NCBI GenBank assembly: GCA_041493035.1
Contig: JBGPYB010000134.1
Location: 1 to 12,397 of the forward strand
Direction of reading: 5' to 3'
Length of the DNA stretch: 12,397 nt
From: JBGPYB01 sp041493035
GTDB lineage: Bacteria; Acidobacteriota; Vicinamibacteria; Fen-336
Shown here: positions 1 to 6,867 of the stretch, in pieces
Layout of the letters: each line of letters begins with the position of its first letter
How positions within the stretch are numbered: the stretch's first letter is position 1
Translations under genes and position numbers: made by a program
Notes under the pieces: model-generated
What the model saw: the letters and a program-made list of their open reading frames with translations, nothing else
Database searches by the model: none
What the model was told of the DNA's origin: nothing

Positions 1-876
1 GCCCAGACCCTCGCCAAGCTCCTGTCGGTCCCGTTCACGATCGTCGACGCGACGACGCTGACGGAAGCCGGCTACGTGGGCGAGGACGTCGAGAACATCA
101 TCCTCAAGCTCCTCCAGGCCGCGAACGGGGACATCGAGAAGTGCCAGGAGGGGATCATCTACATCGACGAGATCGACAAGATCTCGCGGAAGGACGAGAA
201 CCCCTCGATCACCCGGGACGTTTCAGGCGAGGGCGTTCAGCAGGCGCTCCTCAAGATCCTCGAGGGGACCGTGGCCAACGTTCCGCCCCAGGGCGGGCGC
301 AAGCATCCCCACCAGGAATTCTACCAGATCGACACCACCAACATCCTGTTCATCTGCGGCGGGGCCTTCGTCGGACTCGACAAGGTCATCGAACGCCGCG
401 TCGGAAAGAAGACCCTGGGCTTCGTCACCGACGGCAATGGCAAGGACGCCAAGGCCTTCTCGGCAAAAGGGGCCGCGGCGACGACGCAGGTCCAGCCCAC
501 CGACCTCATCAAGTACGGCCTCATCCCCGAGTTCGTCGGGCGCCTCCCGGTCCTCGCGACCCTCCACGACCTCGACAAGGCCGCCCTCATCGAGATCCTC
601 ACCGCCCCCAAGAACGCCATCATCCGGCAGTACCAGCGGATGTTCGACTACGAGAACGTCAAGCTCCGCTTCACCGACGACGCCCTCGAGGCCATCTCCG
701 ATCTGGCCATCAGCCGGAAGATCGGGGCCCGGGGCCTCAGGATGATCATCGAAGACCTGATGCTCGACTTGATGTACAACCTGCCTTCGATGAAGAAGGT
801 GAAGGAGTGCGTGGTCACCCGGGAGGTCGTCCTCGACCGGGAGAAGCCCATCACCCTCATCGAAAAGGTCGGATAG
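1..876 (+). CDS. clpX: ATP-dependent Clp protease ATP-binding subunit ClpX (5' end missing)
   Basis: ClpX is the AAA+ unfoldase that recognises tagged proteins and feeds them into the ClpP peptidase. The frame is open from base 1, giving 291 residues. Compared with the usual ~420 residues, the N-terminal zinc-binding domain and Walker A are cut off: the first residues, AQTLAKLL, follow directly after the usual GSGKT. Visible motifs are the GYVG pore loop (70-81), Walker B IIYIDEIDK (about 154-180), the RKH pore-loop motif in GGRKHPHQEF (from 292), the ClpP-docking loop with LGF in place of the E. coli IGF tripeptide (415-423), the arginine-finger region IPEFVGRLP (about 523-549), and sensor 2 GARGLR (724-741). 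The stop is TAG at 874-876 and lon follows after 88 bp. ClpP is presumably just upstream, outside the window. Identity is certain; only the 5' end is absent. Confidence 0.97.
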   Translation, partial: AQTLAKLLSVPFTIVDATTLTEAGYVGEDVENIILKLLQAANGDIEKCQEGIIYIDEIDKISRKDENPSITRDVSGEGVQQALLKILEGTVANVPPQGGRKHPHQEFYQIDTTNILFICGGAFVGLDKVIERRVGKKTLGFVTDGNGKDAKAFSAKGAAATTQVQPTDLIKYGLIPEFVGRLPVLATLHDLDKAALIEILTAPKNAIIRQYQRMFDYENVKLRFTDDALEAISDLAISRKIGARGLRMIIEDLMLDLMYNLPSMKKVKECVVTREVVLDREKPITLIEKVG

Positions 877-964
877 GGAGCTTCGCTCGGCTTCGGGGTC
901 CGTTGACCTTGGAGAACCGAGGGGCGATGCGGCCGGGGCGCAAGAGGGATATCCTAGAGGGAAC

Positions 965-2020
965 ATGTTCGGGAAAGACAAAGAGCGAGCAGACGTGATC
1001 GAAACGCTACCCATGGTCCCCCTGCGGGACGTCGTGGTCTTTCCCCATATGATGATCCCCTTCGTCATCGGGAGACCGAGCTCCATCAAGGCACTCGACT
1101 ACGCCCTCGTCAAGGGAAAGCGGATCTTCCTCTCGGCTCAGCACGACGCCACCCGGGACAACCCCGGGGCCGACGAGATCTACACCCTCGGCACGATCTG
1201 CAACATCGTCCAGAGCCTCAAGCTCCCCGACGGCAACGTCAAGGTCCTCGTCGAAGGGCTCGACCGCGGCCGGGCACTGGAATTCCGCGAGGACGCCGGC
1301 TTCCTGAAGGTCGTCGTGAAGGTCATCCCCCGCGAGACCGAGAGCGGAAGCGGCATCGAGGCGGTGATGTCCAAGGTCATCGCCCTCTTCGAGCAGTACG
1401 TGAAGCTCTCCAACAACCTCCACTACGACGCCATGCTGGCGGCGGTGCGCGTGGAGGACCCGGGAAAGCTGGCCGACACCATCGCCTCCCATCTCGTGCT
1501 GGGCGTCGAGGAGAAGCAGAACCTCCTCGAGGTCTTCTCCCCGCAGGACCGCCTCTCGAAGATCAGCGGAATACTCGAGGCGGAGGTCGACAAGCTCCAG
1601 GTGGACAAGCGCATCCAGGGGCGAGTCAAGAAGCAGATGGAGCGGGCGCAGAAGGAGTACTACCTCAACGAGAAGATGAAGGCGATCCAGAAGGAGCTGG
1701 GGCGCAAGGACGATCGCCTGAACGAGGTGGAGGAGCTCCGCAAGAAGATCGAGCAGGCCCGGATGACCAAGGACGCCGAGGAGAAGGCCCTCCAGGAGCT
1801 GAAGCGCCTGGAGGCCATGCCCCCGATGTCGGCCGAGGCCACGGTCTCCCGAAACTACCTCGACTGGCTCGTCGCGGTTCCGTGGACCAAGAAGACTCGC
1901 GAGCGGAAGGACCTGGTTGCCGCCGAGAAGATCATGAACGACGACCACTACGGCCTCGAGAAGGTGAAGGAGCGGATCGTCGAGTTCCTGGCCGTGCGGC
2001 AGCTCGTGAACACGCCGTAG
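965..2020 (+). CDS. lon: Lon protease N-terminal part (substrate-binding and coiled-coil region), ends at premature TAG
   Basis: This is what conventional translation of the first part of lon would give: 351 residues. It holds the LonN substrate-binding domain (about residues 12-205, beginning with the typical PMVPLRDVVVFPHMMIP) and the long charged helical region (about 205-300, KKQMERAQKEYYLNEKMKAI, then Glu/Lys-rich helices). It ends in the linker that normally leads into the AAA+ module. ATG 965 is preceded by GAGGGA at 957-962, close to the start, and puts a short charged leader ahead of the conserved domain. ATG 1013 (Met17) is an alternative but has no better ribosome-binding site. Without the AAA+ and protease modules this product could at most bind substrates or oligomerise; that role is speculative. 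Confidence 0.85.
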   Translation: MFGKDKERADVIETLPMVPLRDVVVFPHMMIPFVIGRPSSIKALDYALVKGKRIFLSAQHDATRDNPGADEIYTLGTICNIVQSLKLPDGNVKVLVEGLDRGRALEFREDAGFLKVVVKVIPRETESGSGIEAVMSKVIALFEQYVKLSNNLHYDAMLAAVRVEDPGKLADTIASHLVLGVEEKQNLLEVFSPQDRLSKISGILEAEVDKLQVDKRIQGRVKKQMERAQKEYYLNEKMKAIQKELGRKDDRLNEVEELRKKIEQARMTKDAEEKALQELKRLEAMPPMSAEATVSRNYLDWLVAVPWTKKTRERKDLVAAEKIMNDDHYGLEKVKERIVEFLAVRQLVNTP

Positions 2021-2128
2021 GGACCGATCCTCTGCTTCGTCGGACCGCCGGGTGTCGGCAAGACGTCTCTCGCCAAGTCGATAGCTCGCTGCACGAACCG
2101 CAAGTTCGTTCGTCTGTCGCTCGGCGGC

Positions 2129-3379
<1,251 letters not shown>

Positions 3380-3409
3380 CCCGCGGGCGCTGCCGAGCGT
3401 CGACCATTC

Positions 3410-4009
3410 TTGAACAGACCGACCGTGACTTTCGCGGGGAGCGCAGCCTCCCCTGATCAATTCCCGCGCGACGGGCTTCCCGAGGTGGCGTTCCTAGGGC
3501 GCTCGAACGTCGGGAAGAGCAGCCTCTTGAACGCCCTCGCGGGCGGTCGAGGGCTGGCTCGCGTGTCCTCGAAGCCGGGGAAGACACAGCTCGTGAATTT
3601 CTTCCGCGTGGGAGACGAAATGTACCTGGCGGACCTTCCCGGCTATGGCTACGCCCAAGTCCCGGAAGCGATGCGCCTCGACTGGGACCGCCTCGCGGCT
3701 TCCTACCTCGTGGGCCGGGCGGCCCTCGCCTTGTGCGTGTTCCTGGTCGACGCCCGCCATGAGCCAAGCGACGGAGACGAGACCCTGAAAGACTTTCTGG
3801 ACGAGAGCGGCGTGCCCTACGTCGTCGCCGCCAACAAGATCGACAAGCTTGGCCGCGGCCCAGCCAAGGCCCGCATCGCCGCCCTCGAACGGGGCCTGGC
3901 CCAGTGCGCAAGGAGCGTGCTGGGGGTCAGCGCCGAAACGGGCGAAGGCATCGACCAACTGTGGAGAACCGTTCGCGTAGCGGCGGCCGACCACCGCCGG
4001 GAGGACTGA
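3410..4009 (+). CDS. engB: Ribosome biogenesis GTP-binding protein YihA/YsxC/EngB
   Basis: EngB is a TRAFAC-class GTPase needed for assembly of the large ribosomal subunit. The 199-residue protein has all five G motifs: G1 GRSNVGKSS (30-38), the G2 threonine in KPGKTQ (55-60), G3 DLPGYG (75-80), G4 NKID (142-145) and G5 SAETG (174-178). The length is normal. Start choice is limited: the stop of lon (3377-3379) is in the same frame, so only TTG 3410 and GTG 3425 can begin this gene. TTG keeps the usual N-terminal strand before PEVAFLG, although no convincing Shine-Dalgarno precedes it. It lies 30 bp after lon, and its TGA directly abuts the ATG of rho, so the genes are probably co-transcribed. 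Identity is very secure; the exact start is less so. Confidence 0.95.
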   Translation: MNRPTVTFAGSAASPDQFPRDGLPEVAFLGRSNVGKSSLLNALAGGRGLARVSSKPGKTQLVNFFRVGDEMYLADLPGYGYAQVPEAMRLDWDRLAASYLVGRAALALCVFLVDARHEPSDGDETLKDFLDESGVPYVVAANKIDKLGRGPAKARIAALERGLAQCARSVLGVSAETGEGIDQLWRTVRVAAADHRRED

Positions 4010-5314
4010 ATGGAAATCGACGAGCAAACACCCGCCACCGAGGAACAAAAGAAGACCGCTCCGGATCTCTCGGACCTCAAGGAGATGACCATCCAGCAGC
4101 TCACCGCCATGGCCCGCGATCTGGGGGTCGAGGGTGCGGCGGGGATGAAGAAGCACGACCTCATCTTCAAGATCCTCCAGAACCAGACGGAGAAGAGCGG
4201 ATTCCTCTTCGCCGAAGGCGTCCTCGAGACCCTCCCCGACGGCTACGGCTTCCTGCGCGCCCCGGAATCGAACTACCTTCCCGGGCCCGACGACATCTAC
4301 GTCTCACCGTCCCAGATCCGAAAGTTCGATCTGCACACCGGGGACACGGTGAGCGGCCAGGTGCGCCCTCCCAAGGAAGGGGAACGCTACTTCGCCCTCA
4401 TCAAGGTGGAGGCCATCAACTTCGAGCCGCCGGAGAGCGCCAAGGACAAGGTCCTCTTCGACAACTTGACGCCGCTCTATCCGAGCGAGCGCCTGAAGCT
4501 CGAGACCGCCCAGGACAACCTGATGTCCCGCGTCCTCGACATGATGACGCCCCTCGGGAAGGGGCAGCGTGCCTTGATCGTCGCCGCGCCGCGCACCGGC
4601 AAGACGATGATCCTCCAGAGCCTCGCCAACTCCATCGCAATCAATCACCCCGAGGTCGCGCTGATCGTCCTGCTCATCGACGAGCGCCCCGAGGAGGTCA
4701 CGGACATGCTTCGCTCGGTGAAGGGAGAAGTCGTCAGCTCCACCTTCGACGAACCCGCCACGCGCCACGTGCAGGTGGCCGAGATGGTCATCGAGAAAGC
4801 CAAACGGCTCGTCGAGCACAAGCGCGACGTGGTGATCCTCCTCGATTCGATCACGCGCCTCGCCCGAGCCTACAACGCCATCGTGCCGCCGTCGGGCAAG
4901 GTCCTCTCGGGAGGCGTCGACTCCAACGCTCTCCAGCGTCCCAAGCGCTTCTTCGGCGCCGCCCGGAACATCGAAGGGGGCGGCTCGCTCACCATCATCG
5001 CAACGGCGCTCGTCGAGACCGGGTCCAGGATGGACGACGTCATCTTCGAGGAGTTCAAAGGAACCGGGAACGCCGAGATCGTCCTCGACCGGAAGATGAG
5101 CGACAGGCGGATCTTCCCCGCCATCGACATCAACCGCAGCGGCACCCGCAAGGAAGAGTTGCTCCTCGCCAAGGAAGAGCTGAACCGGATCTGGATCCTT
5201 CGGAAGGTGCTGAACCCGCTCTCCGCCGTCGAGGCGATGGAGCTGATGCTCGAACGCCTCTCGAAGACGAAGTCCAATCGCGACTTCCTCGAGTCGATGA
5301 GCTCAGCGGTATAG
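4010..5314 (+). CDS. rho: Transcription termination factor Rho
   Basis: Rho is a hexameric RNA-dependent ATPase/helicase that terminates transcription at unstructured, C-rich RNA. The 434-residue protein has a Glu/Lys-rich leader (1-25), the helical Rho N domain (about 22-60, LSDLKEMTIQQLTAMARDL), and the cold-shock-type RNA-binding domain with GFLFAEGVLE and the RNP motif GYGFLR (78-83) followed by DIYVSPSQIRKF. The RecA-type motor has P-loop APRTGKT (193-199), catalytic IDERPEEV (223-230), Walker B DVVILLDS (273-280), the Q-loop SGGVDSNAL (300-308) and the R-loop EFKGTGN (348-354). Length and motifs are canonical, with no large insertion. ATG 4010 follows the engB TGA with no gap and has GGGAGGA at 3999-4005 within the end of engB. 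This suggests translational coupling and leaves no room for a dedicated rho leader. Confidence 0.98.
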   Translation: MEIDEQTPATEEQKKTAPDLSDLKEMTIQQLTAMARDLGVEGAAGMKKHDLIFKILQNQTEKSGFLFAEGVLETLPDGYGFLRAPESNYLPGPDDIYVSPSQIRKFDLHTGDTVSGQVRPPKEGERYFALIKVEAINFEPPESAKDKVLFDNLTPLYPSERLKLETAQDNLMSRVLDMMTPLGKGQRALIVAAPRTGKTMILQSLANSIAINHPEVALIVLLIDERPEEVTDMLRSVKGEVVSSTFDEPATRHVQVAEMVIEKAKRLVEHKRDVVILLDSITRLARAYNAIVPPSGKVLSGGVDSNALQRPKRFFGAARNIEGGGSLTIIATALVETGSRMDDVIFEEFKGTGNAEIVLDRKMSDRRIFPAIDINRSGTRKEELLLAKEELNRIWILRKVLNPLSAVEAMELMLERLSKTKSNRDFLESMSSAV

Positions 5315-5321
5315 GGGGAAC

Positions 5322-5774
5322 ATGGGAACGATCCAGGCCACTCTCGATCGGCTGGACGCGGTCCTGCGGACGGCTCACCCGCGCCTCGCCGCGATCGGAG
5401 ACGAGCAGGCAACGGGCCTTCCCACGGGGATGACCTGGTCCCGAAAGCAGATCCTCGGCCACCTCATCGACTCGGCCAGCAACAACCACCAACGCTTCGT
5501 GCGCTCCCAGTTGGCGCCGGCCATCACCTTCCCCCCGTATGAGCAGGACGGCTGGGTCAGAACCCAGGGCTACGAGGACCGCCCCTGGGTCGACCTGGTC
5601 TTGCTGTGGCACAGCTACAACCAGCATCTCCTCCACGTCATGTCACGGGTCCCGGAAGCGAAGCTGGCCAACGAATGCGTGGTCCGCGCGGATGAGCCGA
5701 CGACCCTGCTTCATCACATGACCGACTACGTCGATCACCTCGAACACCATCTCGGCCAGATTCTGGATCGCTAG
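5322..5774 (+). CDS. DinB/YfiT-type four-helix-bundle protein, putative metal-dependent
   Basis: This is a 150-residue protein of the DinB_2/YfiT superfamily, compact helical bundles that usually bind a divalent metal through three histidines. Family members range from thiol-dependent transferases to proteins of unknown role. Signature segments are GHLIDSASNNHQRF (46-59) with candidate ligand His47, and YVDHLEHHLGQIL (136-148) with His139 and His142 or His143 as candidate ligands. The middle EQDGWVRTQGYEDRPW is typical of the subgroup that lies near housekeeping genes. ATG 5322 begins 7 bp after the rho stop and is preceded by a GGGGGA stretch (5314-5319), so it can be expressed from the same transcript as rho. 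No signal peptide or membrane segment is visible. The enzymatic reaction cannot be assigned from sequence; family membership is likely, function unknown. Confidence 0.8.
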   Translation: MGTIQATLDRLDAVLRTAHPRLAAIGDEQATGLPTGMTWSRKQILGHLIDSASNNHQRFVRSQLAPAITFPPYEQDGWVRTQGYEDRPWVDLVLLWHSYNQHLLHVMSRVPEAKLANECVVRADEPTTLLHHMTDYVDHLEHHLGQILDR

Positions 5775-5820
5775 AGTTTCGGGCCGGCTCCAAACGCCCG
5801 ACTCGTTCTTCCCCTCGGGC

Positions 5821-5874
5821 CCCTTGACGCTTTCTTGACGCCGGAGACCACACCCTTGACGGCCGGTTGAGGCT
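5821..5874 (+). promoter_or_regulatory. Helically phased TTGACG direct repeats, candidate operator/promoter region of the kdp operon
   Basis: The 136-bp gap between the DinB-like gene and the DUF4118 gene contains TTGACG at 5824-5829, 5835-5840 and 5856-5861, plus the related TTGAGG at 5868-5873. Start-to-start distances are 11, 21 and 12 bp, about one, two and one helical turns. On the opposite strand the first two read GCGTCAAG-AAA-GCGTCAAG, an 11-bp tandem repeat as in OmpR/PhoB-family binding sites. KdpE, the usual kdp activator, belongs to that family. TTGACG also resembles a sigma-70 -35 box; TCCTAT (5880-5885) lies 18 bp after the third copy but is a poor -10, and TATCCT (5883-5888) is 21 bp away. 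A weak hairpin, GCCCGA (5796-5801) with TCGGGC (5815-5820), could reduce read-through from rho but has no clear T-run. The role is inferred from layout only. Confidence 0.4.
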
Positions 5875-5900
5875 CCGTCTCCTATCCTCGTGTTCGTAGA

Positions 5901-5908
5901 GGGAGGAG
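5901..5908 (+). promoter_or_regulatory. Shine-Dalgarno site that fixes the start of the DUF4118 gene
   Basis: GGGAGGAG at 5901-5908 lies just before ATG 5911, with 4 bases between the GGAGG core and the start codon. An upstream in-frame GTG at 5890 would add seven residues but would place this strong ribosome-binding site inside the coding region, so ATG 5911 is preferred. Confidence 0.75.
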
Positions 5909-5910
5909 TC

Positions 5911-6669
5911 ATGGATCGCGAGACCGAAGCCATTGCAATCGCAGCGGGGGTCGGAGGGGCCTTGGCGTTGGGCATCGCCCTCATCCCGTTCCGGGGCATG
6001 ACGCCCGCCGCGAACTTCACGTTCGTGTTCATGGCGCTCACCATAGCGATCGCCGAATGGGGAGGGCGCCGAGCCGCCGTCGCGACGGCCCTCACTGCGG
6101 CGCTGAGCCTGGACTTCTTCCTCACCGAGCCCTACATGAAGCTGACGATCGCGGGAAAGGACGATCTCATCGCCTTCCTCGGGCTTGGGATCTGCGGTCT
6201 CATTGCAGCAGCGTTCGGCGTAGGACGAGAGCGGCGCCGCGCGGGCCTGCGCCACCTTTCCCTCGTCCACCAGTCGCTTCGCCACATTGAAGAGGGCGGT
6301 CCCGCGGACTCGGCCGTTTCCGAGGCGCTGGACGCCGCGCGGGCGGTCTTGCCGGTATCGGCTCTCCTCGTCCGGGATGCTCGCGGAGGCGTGCTCGTGG
6401 CGAGCCCGGGCGCATCGGCGCGGCCCAGGCCCGTAACCGCTCTGCACGCCGACACCCTGCTGGCTGAAGGGGACAAGGAGCAGGCCCTGGGTCGCCGCGG
6501 CCGGCCACTGCCCGCGGAAGGGGGTCGCCTGCCGCTCATCGTCGCGCGCCGTGAGGTCGGGTCTCTCGAGCTCTGGGGAACCGGTTCGCCGGCGAGTCCG
6601 GAGGACCGCCGCACTCTCACGGACCTGGCTCGAAGCATCGCCGTACGCGTGGCCCTGGCGGCTCAATGA
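5911..6669 (+). CDS. DUF4118 (KdpD-type) membrane sensor-like protein with cytoplasmic tail, no kinase domain
   Basis: The 252-residue protein has four predicted membrane helices in the first ~105 residues (about 7-27, 33-51, 54-72 and 85-105). Its loop DFFLTEPYMKLTIAGKDDLIAFLGLGICGLIA closely resembles the DUF4118 membrane module in the middle of KdpD sensor kinases (key segment LDFFLTEPY, 67-75). An Arg-rich stretch (RERRRAGLR, 106-114) marks the cytoplasmic side. The remaining ~135 residues, with short hydrophobic strands such as VSALLVRDARGGVLVAS (149-165) and VGSLELWG, fit a GAF-like fold. No H-box, N-box or G-box of a histidine kinase is present. It is the first gene of the kdp operon, 13 bp before the next ORF. 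A role in sensing K+ or turgor with KdpD is inferred from domain and position; the GAF assignment is tentative. Confidence 0.8.
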   Translation: MDRETEAIAIAAGVGGALALGIALIPFRGMTPAANFTFVFMALTIAIAEWGGRRAAVATALTAALSLDFFLTEPYMKLTIAGKDDLIAFLGLGICGLIAAAFGVGRERRRAGLRHLSLVHQSLRHIEEGGPADSAVSEALDAARAVLPVSALLVRDARGGVLVASPGASARPRPVTALHADTLLAEGDKEQALGRRGRPLPAEGGRLPLIVARREVGSLELWGTGSPASPEDRRTLTDLARSIAVRVALAAQ

Positions 6670-6676
6670 GGAGGAG
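6669..6676 (+). promoter_or_regulatory. Shine-Dalgarno site for the 31-residue miniprotein
   Basis: AGGAGGAG at 6669-6676 overlaps the stop of the DUF4118 gene and lies 6 bases before ATG 6683. A near-perfect site at this spacing is the main support that the very short ORF is translated. Confidence 0.7.
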
Positions 6677-6682
6677 TCGGTG

Positions 6683-6778
6683 ATGGACATCCTGTACGTT
6701 GGCCTGGCGGTGGGCTTCTTCGCCCTGTCGTGGTGGTTCACCCTCTTCTGCGAGAGGCTTTTGGAGGACAAGCAATGA
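6683..6778 (+). CDS. 31-residue single-TM miniprotein upstream of kdpF
   Basis: The ORF begins at ATG 6683, has a strong Shine-Dalgarno site and ends at TGA 6776-6778. The peptide starts MDILYVGLAVGFFALSWWF and finishes FCERLLEDKQ: one membrane helix of about 20 residues (3-22) with two adjacent tryptophans, then a short charged C-terminus, probably cytoplasmic. It overlaps the start of kdpF by ATGA, so the two are translationally coupled. It is not KdpF itself: the next ORF is the better match, and this one lacks the KdpF tail pattern. From memory, similar peptides ending in CERL occur upstream of kdpF in other high-GC bacteria, but this was not checked. Position suggests an extra small subunit or regulator of the Kdp pump; the function is unknown. 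Confidence 0.7.
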   Translation: MDILYVGLAVGFFALSWWFTLFCERLLEDKQ

Positions 6779-6867
6779 GCCTCCTTCACGTCGCGGCGGG
6801 GCTCGTGGCCCTGGGGCTTCTCGTCTACCTGTTCGCAGCCCTTTTCAAGCCGGAGTGGTTCTCATGA
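6775..6867 (+). CDS. kdpF: K+-transporting ATPase small subunit KdpF
   Basis: KdpF is a ~30-residue membrane peptide that associates with KdpA and stabilises the KdpFABC complex. This 30-residue ORF reads MSLLHVAAGLVALGLLVYLF then AALFKPEWFS. It is a single helix (about 3-23) followed by the family-typical short tail (L-V-Y-L-x-x-A-L-x-x-x-E-x-F, as in the E. coli protein). GGAGG at 6763-6767 lies 7 bases before the ATG. The start overlaps the upstream miniprotein stop (6775-6778), and the stop overlaps the kdpA start (6864-6867), both as ATGA. Position directly before kdpA and the sequence pattern together make the assignment firm despite the tiny size. Confidence 0.88.
   Translation: MSLLHVAAGLVALGLLVYLFAALFKPEWFS

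Noticed and set aside
903..955. Possible sigma-70 promoter before lon (TTGACC at 903 and TATCCT at 950)
   Set aside because: The two boxes are about 41 bp apart, far beyond a workable spacer. No CIRCE element or convincing heat-shock sigma site was found in the 88-bp clpX-lon gap.
2018..2020. TAG read as pyrrolysine or a genome-wide amber reassignment
   Set aside because: TAG ends clpX, rho and the DinB-like gene at exactly the expected family lengths, so it works as a normal stop in this genome. Pyrrolysine at a conserved Lys position in Lon has no precedent known to me.
5796..5820. Possible rho-independent terminator after the DinB-like gene
   Set aside because: The stem is only six pairs (GCCCGA with TCGGGC) around a 13-base loop, and the following bases are C-rich with no proper T-run.
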